Below are positions 50,511 through 59,947 of a stretch of 64,000 nucleotides of DNA, piece after piece. The translations under genes and the position numbers were made by a program. The notes under the pieces were generated by a model. The model worked only from the letters and a program-made list of their open reading frames with translations. It was not told the origin of the DNA and did no database searches. Position 1 is the stretch's first letter. Every line of letters begins with the position of its first letter. Source of the stretch: Serratia fonticola (GTDB lineage Bacteria > Pseudomonadota > Gammaproteobacteria > Enterobacterales > Enterobacteriaceae); assembly GCF_001006005.1 (NCBI RefSeq), contig NZ_CP011254.1, positions 1,054,001-1,118,000 of the forward strand. Direction: 5' to 3'.

Positions 50511-51326
50511 TTATTTACTCCCTTCCCCTAAAAGCTCTGTCTGATAATCACCGGCCGGGTAACGGAATGGTACCGGCCCATCGGCAATACCATCCAGAAA
50601 CTGACGCACTCGTGCATCAGGATTGTTCTGTAATTGCGCTGCCGAGCCTTCGGCAATCACATGGTGATCCGCCACAATATAGGCGTAATCCGCGATACTC
50701 AAGACTTCTGGCACATCATGGGATACCACGATGCAGGTGATCCCGAGCGCGTTATTCAGCTCATCGATCAGCTTGACCAGCACGCCCATGGTGATCGGAT
50801 CCTGGCCAACGAAGGGTTCGTCGAACATGATCAGTGTCGGATCCAACGCGATAGCACGCGCCAAGGCAGCTCGCCGCGCCATACCGCCAGAAAGTTCGTT
50901 CGGCATCAGATCTGCCGCGCCACGTAGCCCTACGGCTTCCAGCTTCATCAGCACCGTGCTGCGCAGGATCGGCTCCGGCAGGCGGCTGTGCTCACGCAGC
51001 GGGTAAGCTACGTTCTCAAATACCGTCAGATCGGTAAACAGCGCTCCCGACTGAAACAGCATGCTCATCTTCTTGCGTGACTCATACAACTGATGGCGCG
51101 ACAGCGCCGGGATGTTGTCCCCATCAAACCAGATCTCGCCGCTGTCCGGGGTCAACTGGCCACCAATCAGGCGTAACAGCGTGGTTTTACCAATGCCGGA
51201 CGGCCCCATGATGGCCGTCACTTTGCCACGGGGAACCGTCAGGTTGATGTCTTCGAATATCAGCCGATCGCCGCGAGAGAAGCTCATGCCGCGCACTTCG
51301 ACCAGATTATCTGCCTTCTGGTGCAT
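50511..51326 (-). CDS. mlaF: Mla ABC transporter ATPase MlaF
   Basis: MlaF is the ATPase of the Mla phospholipid transporter, on the cytoplasmic face. The product is 271 residues (269 in E. coli). Walker [10 protein letters not shown] is at residues 41-49, the ABC signature is LSGGMARR, and Walker B is [12 protein letters not shown]. It is the first gene of mlaFEDCB, divergent from yrbG across 375 bp. Confidence 0.96.
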   Translation of the reverse strand: MHQKADNLVEVRGMSFSRGDRLIFEDINLTVPRGKVTAIMGPSGIGKTTLLRLIGGQLTPDSGEIWFDGDNIPALSRHQLYESRKKMSMLFQSGALFTDLTVFENVAYPLREHSRLPEPILRSTVLMKLEAVGLRGAADLMPNELSGGMARRAALARAIALDPTLIMFDEPFVGQDPITMGVLVKLIDELNNALGITCIVVSHDVPEVLSIADYAYIVADHHVIAEGSAAQLQNNPDARVRQFLDGIADGPVPFRYPAGDYQTELLGEGSK

Positions 51327-51701
51327 GTTTATTGATCCTGTACAGGCTATTTTTTTGCCAAATCATCCGTGATGGTAAAGCAATAGGGGCGATACGTCCC
51401 ATTTTTACCGAAGCTTACTGCCAATTCGCTACCAATGATGCCATAGGTTTTACTTTTAGGCTCCAGACGGTCAAAATTAGGAAATAACGCAAAAAAATAA
51501 AGTCTGACTGATGACAAACTGAGAATGTTTCTGGGGGTGCAGCATGCGGCGCCCCTACAAAGCCAGTTCATCAGGATGAGTCGCAGTCTTATGGTTCGAT
51601 CTTTAACCGGGAAAATTCGTTGTTGTGTGCAACGTAAGCAAGCTGGCCGATGATAGCCTTTAACCAACGAACCGGGATAATACCCCAATATAGGACCCTG
51701 A
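51327..51701. other. Divergent mlaF-yrbG intergenic region
   Basis: This 375-bp gap carries the upstream regions of mlaF (minus) and yrbG (plus). A short palindromic repeat (51536-51559) lies in the middle. A 113-codon minus-strand ORF at 51347-51688 has atypical composition and no recognised similarity; I do not call it. Promoter boxes could not be fixed. Confidence 0.5.
51533..51559. repeat. Short palindromic intergenic repeat (copy 2)
   Basis: GCAGCATGCGGCGCCCCTACA here differs by one base from 6782-6802. The flanking GGGTGC can pair with GCGCCC allowing one G-T pair, around a GCATGC core. Confidence 0.6.
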
Positions 51702-52679
51702 ATGTTTCTCGCGATAGTGCTGTTGATCGTTGGTTTATTTTTACTGGTGTATGGGGCGGATAGATTAGTTTATGGTGCGGCGGTGATTAGCCGTTCGCTG
51801 GGGGTTCCCCCGTTGATTATCGGCATGACGATAGTCGGTATAGGCACTTCGTTGCCAGAATTGATCGTGTCGGTCACCGCCGCCCTCAATGGGCAGACCA
51901 ACCTGGCGGTGGGTAACGTGATTGGCTCCAACATCACCAATATTTTACTGATCCTGGGGGTGGCGGCCCTGATCCATCCACTGTCGGTTCGCTCCGAAGT
52001 GTTGCGGCGTGAACTGCCGCTGATGCTGGGGGTTATCCTGCTGTGCGGCTACGTGCTGATGGATAACACCCTGAGCCGGTTCGATGGCGTGCTGCTGCTG
52101 TTGGCCGCCACCGGTTTTATTCTGCTGATGCTGAAAATCGCCAGGCTGGCGCAACGTGAAGGCAACGATAGCCTGACGGTGGAACAACTCGCCGAACTGC
52201 CGCAGGACAGCAGCAACACGGTAGCCATTCTCTGGCTAGTGCTGGCCTTCATTATTCTGCCGCTGTCATCAAGGATGATTATCGATAACGCTTCAGTGAT
52301 TGCCCACTACTTTGGCCTGAGTGAACTGGTGGTTGGCCTGACGATTATCGCCATCGGCACCAGCCTGCCCGAATTGGCCACCTCGATCGCCGGAGCACTA
52401 AAAGGCGAAGATGATATGGCGGTAGGGAATATCATCGGCTCGACGATTTTTAACACGGTGATCGTACTGGGCGTCCCTGCCCTGCTATCACCGGGCAGTA
52501 TCGATCCCGCCGCCTTCCAGCGCGATTACTGGGTCATGCTGGCGGCCGGTATCCTGCTTGCCGCGCTGTGTATTGGCCGCAAACATCGTATCGGTCATCT
52601 GGCGGGAGCTCTGTTATTATGTGGCTTTATTGCGTATCTTGCAGTGCTGTTCTTTAACCCTTTCAGTACGTTCGGCTAA
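51702..52679 (+). CDS. yrbG: Calcium/sodium antiporter-family protein YrbG
   Basis: YrbG is a Ca2+/cation antiporter (CaCA) superfamily membrane protein; its physiological role in E. coli is unclear. The product is 325 residues, as in E. coli. The two inverted alpha repeats are visible: GIGTSLPELIVSVTAALNG with AVGNVIGSNITNILLILG, and AIGTSLPELATSIAGALKG with AVGNIIGSTIFNTVIVLG. About ten hydrophobic segments are present. It leads into kdsD (15 bp gap), so it is probably the first gene of the kds-lpt transcript. Confidence 0.94.
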   Translation: MFLAIVLLIVGLFLLVYGADRLVYGAAVISRSLGVPPLIIGMTIVGIGTSLPELIVSVTAALNGQTNLAVGNVIGSNITNILLILGVAALIHPLSVRSEVLRRELPLMLGVILLCGYVLMDNTLSRFDGVLLLLAATGFILLMLKIARLAQREGNDSLTVEQLAELPQDSSNTVAILWLVLAFIILPLSSRMIIDNASVIAHYFGLSELVVGLTIIAIGTSLPELATSIAGALKGEDDMAVGNIIGSTIFNTVIVLGVPALLSPGSIDPAAFQRDYWVMLAAGILLAALCIGRKHRIGHLAGALLLCGFIAYLAVLFFNPFSTFG

Positions 52680-52694
52680 CCGTTGAGAATGAGT

Positions 52695-53681
52695 ATGTCA
52701 TCTATCCAGTTGCAACCGGGCTTTGACTTTCAGCAGGCCGGCAAAGAAGTGCTTCAGATTGAGCGTGATGGCCTGGCCCAGCTCGATCGGTACATCAATG
52801 CAGATTTTACCCGGGCATGTGAAGCTATCGCCGGATGCTGCGGTAAAGTCGTGGTCATGGGCATGGGTAAATCCGGCCATATCGGCTGCAAAATTGCCGC
52901 CACGCTGGCCAGTACCGGAACCCCGGCGTTCTTCGTGCATCCTGCTGAAGCCAGCCACGGCGATCTGGGCATGGTATCGGCGCAGGACATCGTGCTGGCG
53001 ATCTCCAACTCCGGTGAGTCGAACGAAATTCTGGCGCTGATCCCGGTATTGAAACGCCAGCAGATCCCACTGATTTGCATGACCAACAACCCGGAAAGCT
53101 CGATGGGCAAGGCGGCAGATGTGCATCTGTGCATCAAGGTACCGCAGGAGGCTTGCCCGCTGGGTCTGGCTCCTACCACCAGCACCACCGCCACCTTGGT
53201 CATGGGCGATGCGTTAGCCGTAGCGCTGCTGAAGGCCCGTGGCTTTACCCCGGAAGATTTCGCCCTGTCTCACCCTGGTGGAGCATTGGGCCGCCGTCTG
53301 CTGCTGCGCGTTAGTGATATCATGCACAGCGGCGATGAAATTCCGCACGTCAGCCCCGAAGCCTCGCTGCGCGACGCGCTACTGGAGATCACCCGTAAAA
53401 ACCTGGGTATGACGGTGATCTGCGACGATCTGATGAAAATCGCCGGTATTTTTACCGACGGTGACTTACGCCGGGTGTTCGATATGGGCATCGATCTGAA
53501 TAATGCCAACATCACCGACGTCATGACGCTGGGCGGTATCCGGGTGCGCCCGAACCTGCTGGCGGTCGATGCGCTCAATCTGATGCAGCAACGCCATATC
53601 ACCGCCGTGCTGGTTGCCGATGGCGACCAATTGCTGGGTGTGGTACATATGCATGACATGCTGCGCGCTGGCGTCGTTTAA
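52695..53681 (+). CDS. kdsD: D-arabinose 5-phosphate isomerase
   Basis: KdsD converts ribulose 5-phosphate to arabinose 5-phosphate, the first step of Kdo synthesis for lipopolysaccharide. From the ATG at 52695 it is 328 residues, the E. coli length. Other in-frame starts at 52683 (TTG) and 52689 lack good spacing to GAGA. An N-terminal SIS domain (VMGMGKSGHIGCKIAATLAS, ISNSGESNE) is followed by two CBS domains. Its stop is next to the kdsC region. Confidence 0.95.
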   Translation: MSSIQLQPGFDFQQAGKEVLQIERDGLAQLDRYINADFTRACEAIAGCCGKVVVMGMGKSGHIGCKIAATLASTGTPAFFVHPAEASHGDLGMVSAQDIVLAISNSGESNEILALIPVLKRQQIPLICMTNNPESSMGKAADVHLCIKVPQEACPLGLAPTTSTTATLVMGDALAVALLKARGFTPEDFALSHPGGALGRRLLLRVSDIMHSGDEIPHVSPEASLRDALLEITRKNLGMTVICDDLMKIAGIFTDGDLRRVFDMGIDLNNANITDVMTLGGIRVRPNLLAVDALNLMQQRHITAVLVADGDQLLGVVHMHDMLRAGVV

Positions 53682-53698
53682 TGAAAGGAACCCACTGC

Positions 53699-54253
53699 AT
53701 GAGTCTGGTTGAAACCTGTTACGGGCCGGTAGCTGAAGAAGTCATGGCCCGCGCCGGGAAAATCCGCCTGTTGATTTGTGATGTCGACGGCGTGCTGTCA
53801 GACGGCCTGATCTACATGGGTAATAACGGTGAAGAGCTGAAAGCCTTCAACGTCCGTGACGGCTATGGCATCCGCTGTCTGAAAACCTCGGGTATCGAGG
53901 TGGCCATCATCACCGGGCGTTCGGCCAAACTGCTGGAAGACCGGGCAAAAACGTTGGATATCACCCATCTGTATCAAGGGCAGTCCGATAAGCTTTTGGC
54001 CTTCCGTGAACTGTTGGATAAACTGTCCCTGATGCCAGATGAAATCGCCTACATCGGCGACGATCTGATCGACTGGCCGGTCATGGCCGAAGTCGGTCTG
54101 GCCGTCGCGGTGGCCGATGCGCATCCATTATTGTTACCTCGTGCCCATTATGTCACCCGTATCAACGGTGGCCGTGGTGCGGTGCGCGAGCTGTGCGACC
54201 TGATCCTGCTGGCGCAAAACAAGCTGGAGGACGCCAAAGGGCTGTCAATATGA
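53699..54253 (+). CDS. kdsC: 3-deoxy-D-manno-octulosonate 8-phosphate phosphatase
   Basis: KdsC dephosphorylates Kdo 8-phosphate to Kdo. From the ATG at 53699 it is 184 residues (188 in E. coli). The HAD motif is CDVDGVLSDG at residues 27-36 and the late motif is IGDDLIDWPVM. AAAGGA lies 9 nt before this start. An ATG at 53681 overlapping the kdsD stop would add six residues. Its stop overlaps the lptC start as ATGA. Confidence 0.94.
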   Translation: MSLVETCYGPVAEEVMARAGKIRLLICDVDGVLSDGLIYMGNNGEELKAFNVRDGYGIRCLKTSGIEVAIITGRSAKLLEDRAKTLDITHLYQGQSDKLLAFRELLDKLSLMPDEIAYIGDDLIDWPVMAEVGLAVAVADAHPLLLPRAHYVTRINGGRGAVRELCDLILLAQNKLEDAKGLSI

Positions 54254-54828
54254 GTAAAACCAAACTTTGGATCACCATCTTGCTGACCGTGATCGTGCTG
54301 GCGCTGATTGGCTGGAACATGGCCGATTTCAGCGATGACGGCAACTCGGTACCGGTCAACAACCAAGACCCGACCTATCAGAGCCAGCATACCGTGACCG
54401 TGGTGTACAATCCGGCCGGGCAGCTAAGCTACAAGCTGGTGGCAGAAGAGGTTAAATATTACACCGCCGATGAGTTAAGCTGGTTCACCCAGCCGGTGAT
54501 GACGCTGTTTGATGAGCATGCCGTGGCCACCTGGTCAATACGCGCCGATCGCGCCAAGCTGACCAAAAACCGCATGCTGTATCTGTACGGCCACGTGGAG
54601 GTGAACAGTTTGACAACCACCTCACAGCTGGAAAAAATTAAAACCGACAATGCCCAGATTAATCTGGTCACCCAGGATGTTTCTTCCGATGATGAAGTAA
54701 CCCTGTTCGGCACAAATTTCACCTCTAACGGCATGAAAATGCGTGGCAATCTGCGGAACAAAACCGCTGAGCTGATTGATAAGGTCAAGACCAACTATGA
54801 AATTCAGAACCAAAAGCCAACTCCGTAA
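54250..54828 (+). CDS. lptC: LPS export bitopic protein LptC
   Basis: LptC is a single-pass inner-membrane protein that accepts lipopolysaccharide from LptB2FG and passes it to LptA. From the ATG at 54250 it is 192 residues (191 in E. coli). One membrane helix (about residues 7-23) precedes a beta-jellyroll periplasmic domain. The frame opens at 54193 inside kdsC, but the overlap start matches the family. It overlaps lptA by 32 bp. Confidence 0.95.
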   Translation: MSKTKLWITILLTVIVLALIGWNMADFSDDGNSVPVNNQDPTYQSQHTVTVVYNPAGQLSYKLVAEEVKYYTADELSWFTQPVMTLFDEHAVATWSIRADRAKLTKNRMLYLYGHVEVNSLTTTSQLEKIKTDNAQINLVTQDVSSDDEVTLFGTNFTSNGMKMRGNLRNKTAELIDKVKTNYEIQNQKPTP

Positions 54829-55336
54829 TCTGTTGATCGTCAGCCTCGTTTTGACCGCCAGCTCCCCCGCATTGGCGTTGAAATCCGACTCTGACCAACC
54901 GGTAAGTATCGACTCGCTGAAACAGTCGCTGGATATGCAGAGCAACGTCAGCACCTTTACCGACAACGTGGTGATCAAGCAGGGCACCATCGAGATCAAG
55001 GCCGACAAGGTCGTGGTCACACGCCCGGGTGGCGATCAGAACAAAACCTATATTGAAGCGTTCGGCAATCCGGTAACCTTCTACCAGATGCAGGACAACG
55101 GCAAGCCGGTGAAAGGCCATGCGCAGAAAGTTCGTTACGACGTCGCGACACAGCTGATCACCCTCACCGGCAACGCCTACCTGGAACAGCTCGATAGCAA
55201 CGTGAAGGGCGACCGTATTACCTATCTGGTGCCACAGCAGCAGATGCAGGCGTTCAGCGATAAAGGCAAACGCGTGACCACGGTTCTGGTGCCATCACAG
55301 TTGCAAGACAAAAACGGTCAAAAGAAGAGTAACTAA
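54797..55336 (+). CDS. lptA: Periplasmic LPS bridge protein LptA
   Basis: LptA builds the periplasmic bridge for lipopolysaccharide between LptC and LptD. From the ATG at 54797 it is 179 residues (185 in E. coli). A signal peptide ends at about residue 26 (ASSPALA). A beta-jellyroll (OstA-like) domain follows, with SNVSTFTDNVVIKQGTIEI at its start. It overlaps lptC and is followed by lptB after 6 bp. Confidence 0.95.
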   Translation: MKFRTKSQLRNLLIVSLVLTASSPALALKSDSDQPVSIDSLKQSLDMQSNVSTFTDNVVIKQGTIEIKADKVVVTRPGGDQNKTYIEAFGNPVTFYQMQDNGKPVKGHAQKVRYDVATQLITLTGNAYLEQLDSNVKGDRITYLVPQQQMQAFSDKGKRVTTVLVPSQLQDKNGQKKSN

Positions 55337-55342
55337 TTACTT

Positions 55343-56068
55343 ATGGCAACACTCATCGCAGAAAACCTGGCGAAAGCCTACAAAGGCCGCAAAGTCGTTG
55401 AAGACGTGAGCCTGAAAGTGAAATCTGGCGAGATCGTCGGCCTACTGGGGCCAAACGGTGCCGGTAAGACCACCACTTTCTACATGGTGGTTGGCATCGT
55501 TCAGCGCGACGCCGGGCGCATCGTGATCGATGACGAAGACATCAGCATCCTGCCGCTGCACGCCCGCGCACGCCGCGGTATCGGCTACCTGCCGCAGGAA
55601 GCGTCGATTTTCCGCCGCCTGAGTGTTTACGACAACCTGATGGCGGTGCTGGAGATCCGTAACGATCTCACCAGTGAGCAGCGCAACGATCGGGCCATCG
55701 AGCTGCTGGAAGAGTTTCATATCTCCCACCTGCGGGACAACCTGGGCCAATCGCTTTCCGGTGGTGAACGCCGCCGCGTGGAGATTGCCCGTGCGTTGGC
55801 CGCCAACCCGAAATTTATCCTGCTGGATGAGCCTTTCGCCGGGGTTGACCCGATTTCCGTTATCGATATCAAGAAAATTATCGAGCACCTGCGCGACAGC
55901 GGCCTTGGCGTGCTGATCACCGATCATAACGTGCGTGAGACGCTGGACGTGTGCGAACGTGCCTATATCGTCAGCCAGGGCAAGCTGATTGCCCACGGCA
56001 CGCCGGACGCCATCCTGGCCGATGAACAGGTGAAACGCGTTTATCTGGGCGAAGAGTTCCGCCTGTAG
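55343..56068 (+). CDS. lptB: LPS export ABC transporter ATPase LptB
   Basis: LptB is the ATPase that drives lipopolysaccharide extraction from the inner membrane with LptF and LptG. The product is 241 residues, as in E. coli. Walker [10 protein letters not shown] is at residues 36-44, the signature is [15 protein letters not shown], and Walker B is [13 protein letters not shown]. It is the last gene of kdsD-kdsC-lptC-lptA-lptB and lies 50 bp before rpoN. Confidence 0.96.
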   Translation: MATLIAENLAKAYKGRKVVEDVSLKVKSGEIVGLLGPNGAGKTTTFYMVVGIVQRDAGRIVIDDEDISILPLHARARRGIGYLPQEASIFRRLSVYDNLMAVLEIRNDLTSEQRNDRAIELLEEFHISHLRDNLGQSLSGGERRRVEIARALAANPKFILLDEPFAGVDPISVIDIKKIIEHLRDSGLGVLITDHNVRETLDVCERAYIVSQGKLIAHGTPDAILADEQVKRVYLGEEFRL

Positions 56069-56118
56069 GTTCCAGCGGCAGGCCAACAGGCCGCCGTTAA
56101 CGGAAGTAGCAGAAGATT

Positions 56119-57555
56119 ATGAAGCAAGGTTTGCAACTCAGGCTCAGCCAGCAACTGGCCATGACCCCCCAACTTCAGCAGGCTATCCGCCTGTTGCAGC
56201 TGTCAACGCTTGAGCTCCAGCAGGAGATCCAACTGGCACTAGAGAGCAACCCGCTGCTTGAACAGACCGAAGACCAGCACGAAGAGATCGACTCCAAAGA
56301 AAGCGTCGAGACCGAAGGGCTAGACACCCGCGAAGCGCTGGAACAGAAGGACATGCCCGAAGAGCTGCCTCTGGATGCTACCTGGGATGAGATCTATACC
56401 GCGGGTACCCCTTCCGGCACCGGTACCGACTATGGCGATGATGAACTGCCGGTCTACCAGGGCGAAACCACGCAAACGCTGCAGGACTACCTGATGTGGC
56501 AAGTGGATCTGACGCCGTTCTCTGACACCGATGCCGCCATCGCCACTTCGATCGTCGATGCCGTCGATGACACCGGCTATCTCACCGTACCGCTGGAAGA
56601 CATTCTGGAGAGTATGGGTGACGATAATGTGACGATGGACGAGGTCGAAGCGGTATTGAAGCGCGTACAGCGTTTTGATCCGGTCGGCGTCGCGGCGCGC
56701 GATCTGCGTGATTGCCTGTTGATCCAGCTTTCCCAGTACGCCAAAGACACGCCCTATCTGGCGGAAGCCCGCCTGATCGTCAGCGAGCATCTGGATTTGC
56801 TGGCCAACCACGACTTTCGCAGCCTGATGCGAACAACTCGCTTAAAAGAAGATACACTGAAAGAAGCGATGGTGTTGATCCACTCGCTCGATCCGCGCCC
56901 TGGTCAGTCGATCAATACCGGTGAATCCGAGTATGTGATCCCGGACGTGCTGGTGCGCAAGGTGCAGGATAAGTGGGTGGTAGAGCTTAATGCAGACAGC
57001 ATCCCACGGCTGAAAATCAATCAGCAATATGCGGCACTGGGCAACACGGTGCGCAACGATGCCGACGGCCAGTATATCCGCAGCAATTTGCAGGAAGCGA
57101 AGTGGCTGATCAAAAGCCTGGAAAGCCGGAACGACACGCTGCTCAAGGTGACCCGCTGTATTGTCGAACAGCAGGAGGCGTTCTTTGAACAGGGTGCAGA
57201 ATTTATGAAGCCCATGGTGCTGGCGGATATCGCCCAGGCCGTGGAAATGCATGAATCGACAATCTCACGCGTGACGACGCAGAAGTTCCTGCACAGCCCG
57301 CGTGGTATTTTCGAATTGAAGTATTTCTTCTCCAGCCATGTGAATACCGACAGCGGTGGCGAAGCCTCCTCTACGGCGATCCGGGCGTTAGTGAAGAAAT
57401 TGATCGCGGCGGAAAACCCTGCCAAACCGCTTAGCGACAGCAAGCTGACCACGATGCTTTCCGATCAGGGGATCATGGTGGCGCGGCGCACCGTTGCCAA
57501 GTACCGAGAGTCTTTGTCCATCCCGCCGTCCAACCAGCGTAAACAGTTGGTTTGA
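56119..57555 (+). CDS. rpoN: RNA polymerase sigma-54 factor
   Basis: Sigma-54 directs polymerase to -24/-12 promoters of nitrogen and stress genes and needs an AAA+ activator. The product is 478 residues (477 in E. coli). The glutamine- and leucine-rich activator-interacting region I is at residues 1-50. An acidic region II follows, then the core-binding domain, the HTH and the RpoN box [10 protein letters not shown] near the C-terminus. It heads the rpoN-hpf-ptsN-rapZ-npr cluster. Confidence 0.97.
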   Translation: MKQGLQLRLSQQLAMTPQLQQAIRLLQLSTLELQQEIQLALESNPLLEQTEDQHEEIDSKESVETEGLDTREALEQKDMPEELPLDATWDEIYTAGTPSGTGTDYGDDELPVYQGETTQTLQDYLMWQVDLTPFSDTDAAIATSIVDAVDDTGYLTVPLEDILESMGDDNVTMDEVEAVLKRVQRFDPVGVAARDLRDCLLIQLSQYAKDTPYLAEARLIVSEHLDLLANHDFRSLMRTTRLKEDTLKEAMVLIHSLDPRPGQSINTGESEYVIPDVLVRKVQDKWVVELNADSIPRLKINQQYAALGNTVRNDADGQYIRSNLQEAKWLIKSLESRNDTLLKVTRCIVEQQEAFFEQGAEFMKPMVLADIAQAVEMHESTISRVTTQKFLHSPRGIFELKYFFSSHVNTDSGGEASSTAIRALVKKLIAAENPAKPLSDSKLTTMLSDQGIMVARRTVAKYRESLSIPPSNQRKQLV

Positions 57556-57578
57556 CCTCTATAGAGAAGGAAGACATT

Positions 57579-57866
57579 ATGCAGCTCAACATTACCGGAC
57601 ACCACGTCGAAATCACCGAACCAATGCGTGAGTTCGTCAACACCAAGTTTGCCAAACTCGAGCAGTATTTTGACCGCATTAACCAGGTATATGTCGTACT
57701 CAGTGTGGAAAAAGTGCAGCAGATTGCGGAAGCAACGGTGCATGTGAATGGGGGCGAGTTGCACGCCACCTCGGAAAAAGAAGATATGTATGCCGCAATT
57801 GACTGTCTGATCGACAAACTGGCGCGTCAATTGAACAAACATAAAGACAAACTAAAGCAACACTGA
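57579..57866 (+). CDS. hpf: Ribosome hibernation promoting factor HPF (short form)
   Basis: HPF binds the ribosome decoding region and promotes 100S dimers in stationary phase. From the ATG at 57579 (AGAAGGAAG upstream) it is 95 residues, the E. coli short form. The frame opens at 57552, overlapping rpoN. The fold is marked by MQLNITGHHVEITEPMREFV. It is 23 bp after rpoN. Confidence 0.95.
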   Translation: MQLNITGHHVEITEPMREFVNTKFAKLEQYFDRINQVYVVLSVEKVQQIAEATVHVNGGELHATSEKEDMYAAIDCLIDKLARQLNKHKDKLKQH

Positions 57867-58084
57867 CATTCTGGGCCGTTATGCAATGCGTAATAGCCCA
57901 CATCGTAGTCGCATTGGCTACACGGCAACCCTCGGCGCAGCACCTGTATAGGTATGCGCCGATAAGCCATCAGGGTTAAACAGGCGAAAAACCGTTTCAT
58001 GAAGGTTATCAGCGCAAGCCTACTTTCCAATGGTAAAGCAGGCTTGCAATAAAGCGACAGGACGCGGTTTTAAGTGAAGATGAG

Positions 58085-58546
58085 ATGAACAACGAAATAA
58101 TGCAATTAAGCTCGGTGTTAAACATCGAGTGCACCAGAAGCTCGGTACACTGCACCAGCAAGAAACGGGCTTTGGAAATTATCAGCGAGCTGGCGGCCAA
58201 GCAGCTTAACCTACCTTCGCAGGTGGTGTTTGACGCAGTACTCACCCGGGAACGTATGGGCAGTACCGGTATCGGCAACGGTATCGCGATCCCACACGGC
58301 AAACTGGAAGAGGACACTTTGCGGGCCGTTGGCGTGTTTATCCGCCTTGAGCAACCTATCGCCTTTGATGCCATTGATAATCAACCGGTCGATCTGCTGT
58401 TCGCCTTGCTGGTACCGGCCGATCAATGTAAAACTCACTTGCATACGCTGTCGCTGGTTGCCAAACGGCTGGCCGACAAAACCGTGTGCCGCCGCCTGCG
58501 CGCAGCGCTGAGCGACGAAGAGCTGTATCAGATCATCACCGAGTAA
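58085..58546 (+). CDS. ptsN: Nitrogen PTS enzyme IIA
   Basis: PtsN (EIIA-Ntr) is the regulatory end of the nitrogen phosphotransferase chain and affects potassium transport and stress responses. The phosphorylated histidine is residue 71 in GIAIPHGK. The product is 153 residues, about ten shorter at the C-terminus than E. coli (163); the catalytic domain is intact. The ATG at 58085 matches the family N-terminus. It lies 218 bp after hpf. Confidence 0.94.
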   Translation: MNNEIMQLSSVLNIECTRSSVHCTSKKRALEIISELAAKQLNLPSQVVFDAVLTRERMGSTGIGNGIAIPHGKLEEDTLRAVGVFIRLEQPIAFDAIDNQPVDLLFALLVPADQCKTHLHTLSLVAKRLADKTVCRRLRAALSDEELYQIITE

Positions 58547-58675
58547 CCAGCGGCTGGCGTGACTTTCCGCCATGAAAACGCTACTGTTTTACTTACGATA
58601 TATCCGGGCCGTGGCCCGGATAATAGATCCTAACGGTGGCGATGAGCGCCATTGAGATGCCAGGGGAGTTACCAC

Positions 58676-59533
58676 ATGGTGCTGATGATTGTCAGCGGCC
58701 GTTCCGGTTCGGGGAAATCCGTCGCCTTGCGGGCGTTGGAAGACATGGGTTTTTACTGCGTTGATAACCTGCCCGTGGTGTTGTTGCCACAGCTGGCCCA
58801 GACGCTGGCCGAACGTAATAGCTCCGCTGCGGTAAGCATCGACGTCCGTAACATGCCGGAATCGCCGGAAGTGTTTGAATATGCAATGACCCAGCTGCCG
58901 GAGAGCTTCACGCCGCAGCTGCTGTTCCTTGATGCCGATCGCAACACCCTGATCCGCCGCTACAGCGACACCCGTCGCCTGCATCCTCTCTCTGCCAAGA
59001 ACCTGTCGCTGGAAAGCGCGATCGATGAAGAAAGCGATCTGCTTGAGCCACTGCGTTCCCGTGCCGATCTGATTATCGATACCTCGGAAATGTCGGTGCA
59101 CGAGTTGGCGGAAATGCTGCGTACCCGTCTGTTGGGCAAACGCGAACGCGAGCTGACGATGGTGTTCGAATCCTTCGGCTTCAAGCACGGCATTCCTATC
59201 GATGCCGATTACGTGTTCGACGTCCGTTTCCTGCCCAACCCGCACTGGGACCCTAAACTGCGCCCGATGACCGGCCTGGATAAGCCCGTGGCCTCGTTCC
59301 TCGATCGCCACACCGAAGTGCACAACTTCATCTACCAGACCCGTAGCTATCTGGAACAGTGGCTGCCGATGCTGGAGACCAACAACCGCAGCTATCTGAC
59401 CGTCGCCATTGGCTGTACCGGCGGTAAGCACCGTTCGGTGTACGTGGCTGAACAGTTGGCGGATTATTTCCGTTCACGCGGCAAAAATGTGCAATCACGT
59501 CACCGCACACTGGAAAAGCGTAAACAACAATGA
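58676..59533 (+). CDS. rapZ: RNase adaptor protein RapZ
   Basis: RapZ binds glucosamine 6-phosphate and guides RNase E to the small RNA GlmZ, controlling glmS. From the ATG at 58676 it is 285 residues (284 in E. coli). The frame is open from 58652, but GGGGAG is about 9 nt before this start. Walker A GRSGSGKS is at residues 8-15. The C-terminal RNA-binding part ([28 protein letters not shown]) is present. Its stop overlaps the npr start as ATGA. Confidence 0.96.
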   Translation: MVLMIVSGRSGSGKSVALRALEDMGFYCVDNLPVVLLPQLAQTLAERNSSAAVSIDVRNMPESPEVFEYAMTQLPESFTPQLLFLDADRNTLIRRYSDTRRLHPLSAKNLSLESAIDEESDLLEPLRSRADLIIDTSEMSVHELAEMLRTRLLGKRERELTMVFESFGFKHGIPIDADYVFDVRFLPNPHWDPKLRPMTGLDKPVASFLDRHTEVHNFIYQTRSYLEQWLPMLETNNRSYLTVAIGCTGGKHRSVYVAEQLADYFRSRGKNVQSRHRTLEKRKQQ

Positions 59534-59802
59534 CGGTCAAGCAGACGGTTGAGATCAAGAACAAGCTGGGCATGCACGCCCGGCCGGCAATGAAGCTGTT
59601 TGAGCTGGTGCAGAGTTTTGACGCCGAAGTGCTGCTGCGTAATGACAGCGGCACCGAAGCGGAAGCCAGCAGCGTGATTGCGCTGCTGATGCTGGATTCC
59701 GCCCAGGGCCGCCAGATCGAAATTGAAGCTACCGGGCCGCAGGAAGTACAGGCACTGGCAGCGGTGATTGAGCTGTTTGAATCAGGCTTCGACGAAGACT
59801 AA
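59530..59802 (+). CDS. npr: Nitrogen PTS phosphocarrier NPr
   Basis: NPr (PtsO) is the HPr-like carrier that passes phosphate from EI-Ntr to PtsN. The product is 90 residues, as in E. coli. The phosphorylated histidine is residue 16 in GMHARPAM. It overlaps rapZ by 4 nt and ends the rpoN cluster; an ERIC element follows 6 bp after the stop. Confidence 0.95.
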   Translation: MTVKQTVEIKNKLGMHARPAMKLFELVQSFDAEVLLRNDSGTEAEASSVIALLMLDSAQGRQIEIEATGPQEVQALAAVIELFESGFDED

Positions 59803-59808
59803 TCACCG

Positions 59809-59935
59809 TATACCCGTCGCCTTTCAAGCTGTAGCGTTGTTACCTGCACTCACTTACCCCAGTCACTTACAATAGTAAGCTCCTGGGGATAAGTGAGCTT
59901 GGCGCCTAGCTACAACTTGAAATTCATAGGGTATA
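59809..59935. repeat. ERIC (enterobacterial repetitive intergenic consensus) element
   Basis: This is a 127-bp imperfect palindrome, the canonical ERIC length. It contains GTAAGCTCCTGGGGAT and, on the other arm, ACTTACCCCAGTCACTTAC, which match the two halves of the ERIC consensus. Ends TATACCC and GGGTATA are inverted. It sits between convergent npr and the aldehyde dehydrogenase. Confidence 0.92.
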
Positions 59936-59947
59936 GGCGGTGATTAA

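Noticed and set aside
51347..51688. 113-codon minus-strand ORF between mlaF and yrbG
   Set aside because: It runs through a palindromic repeat and has no recognisable feature; more likely a control region.
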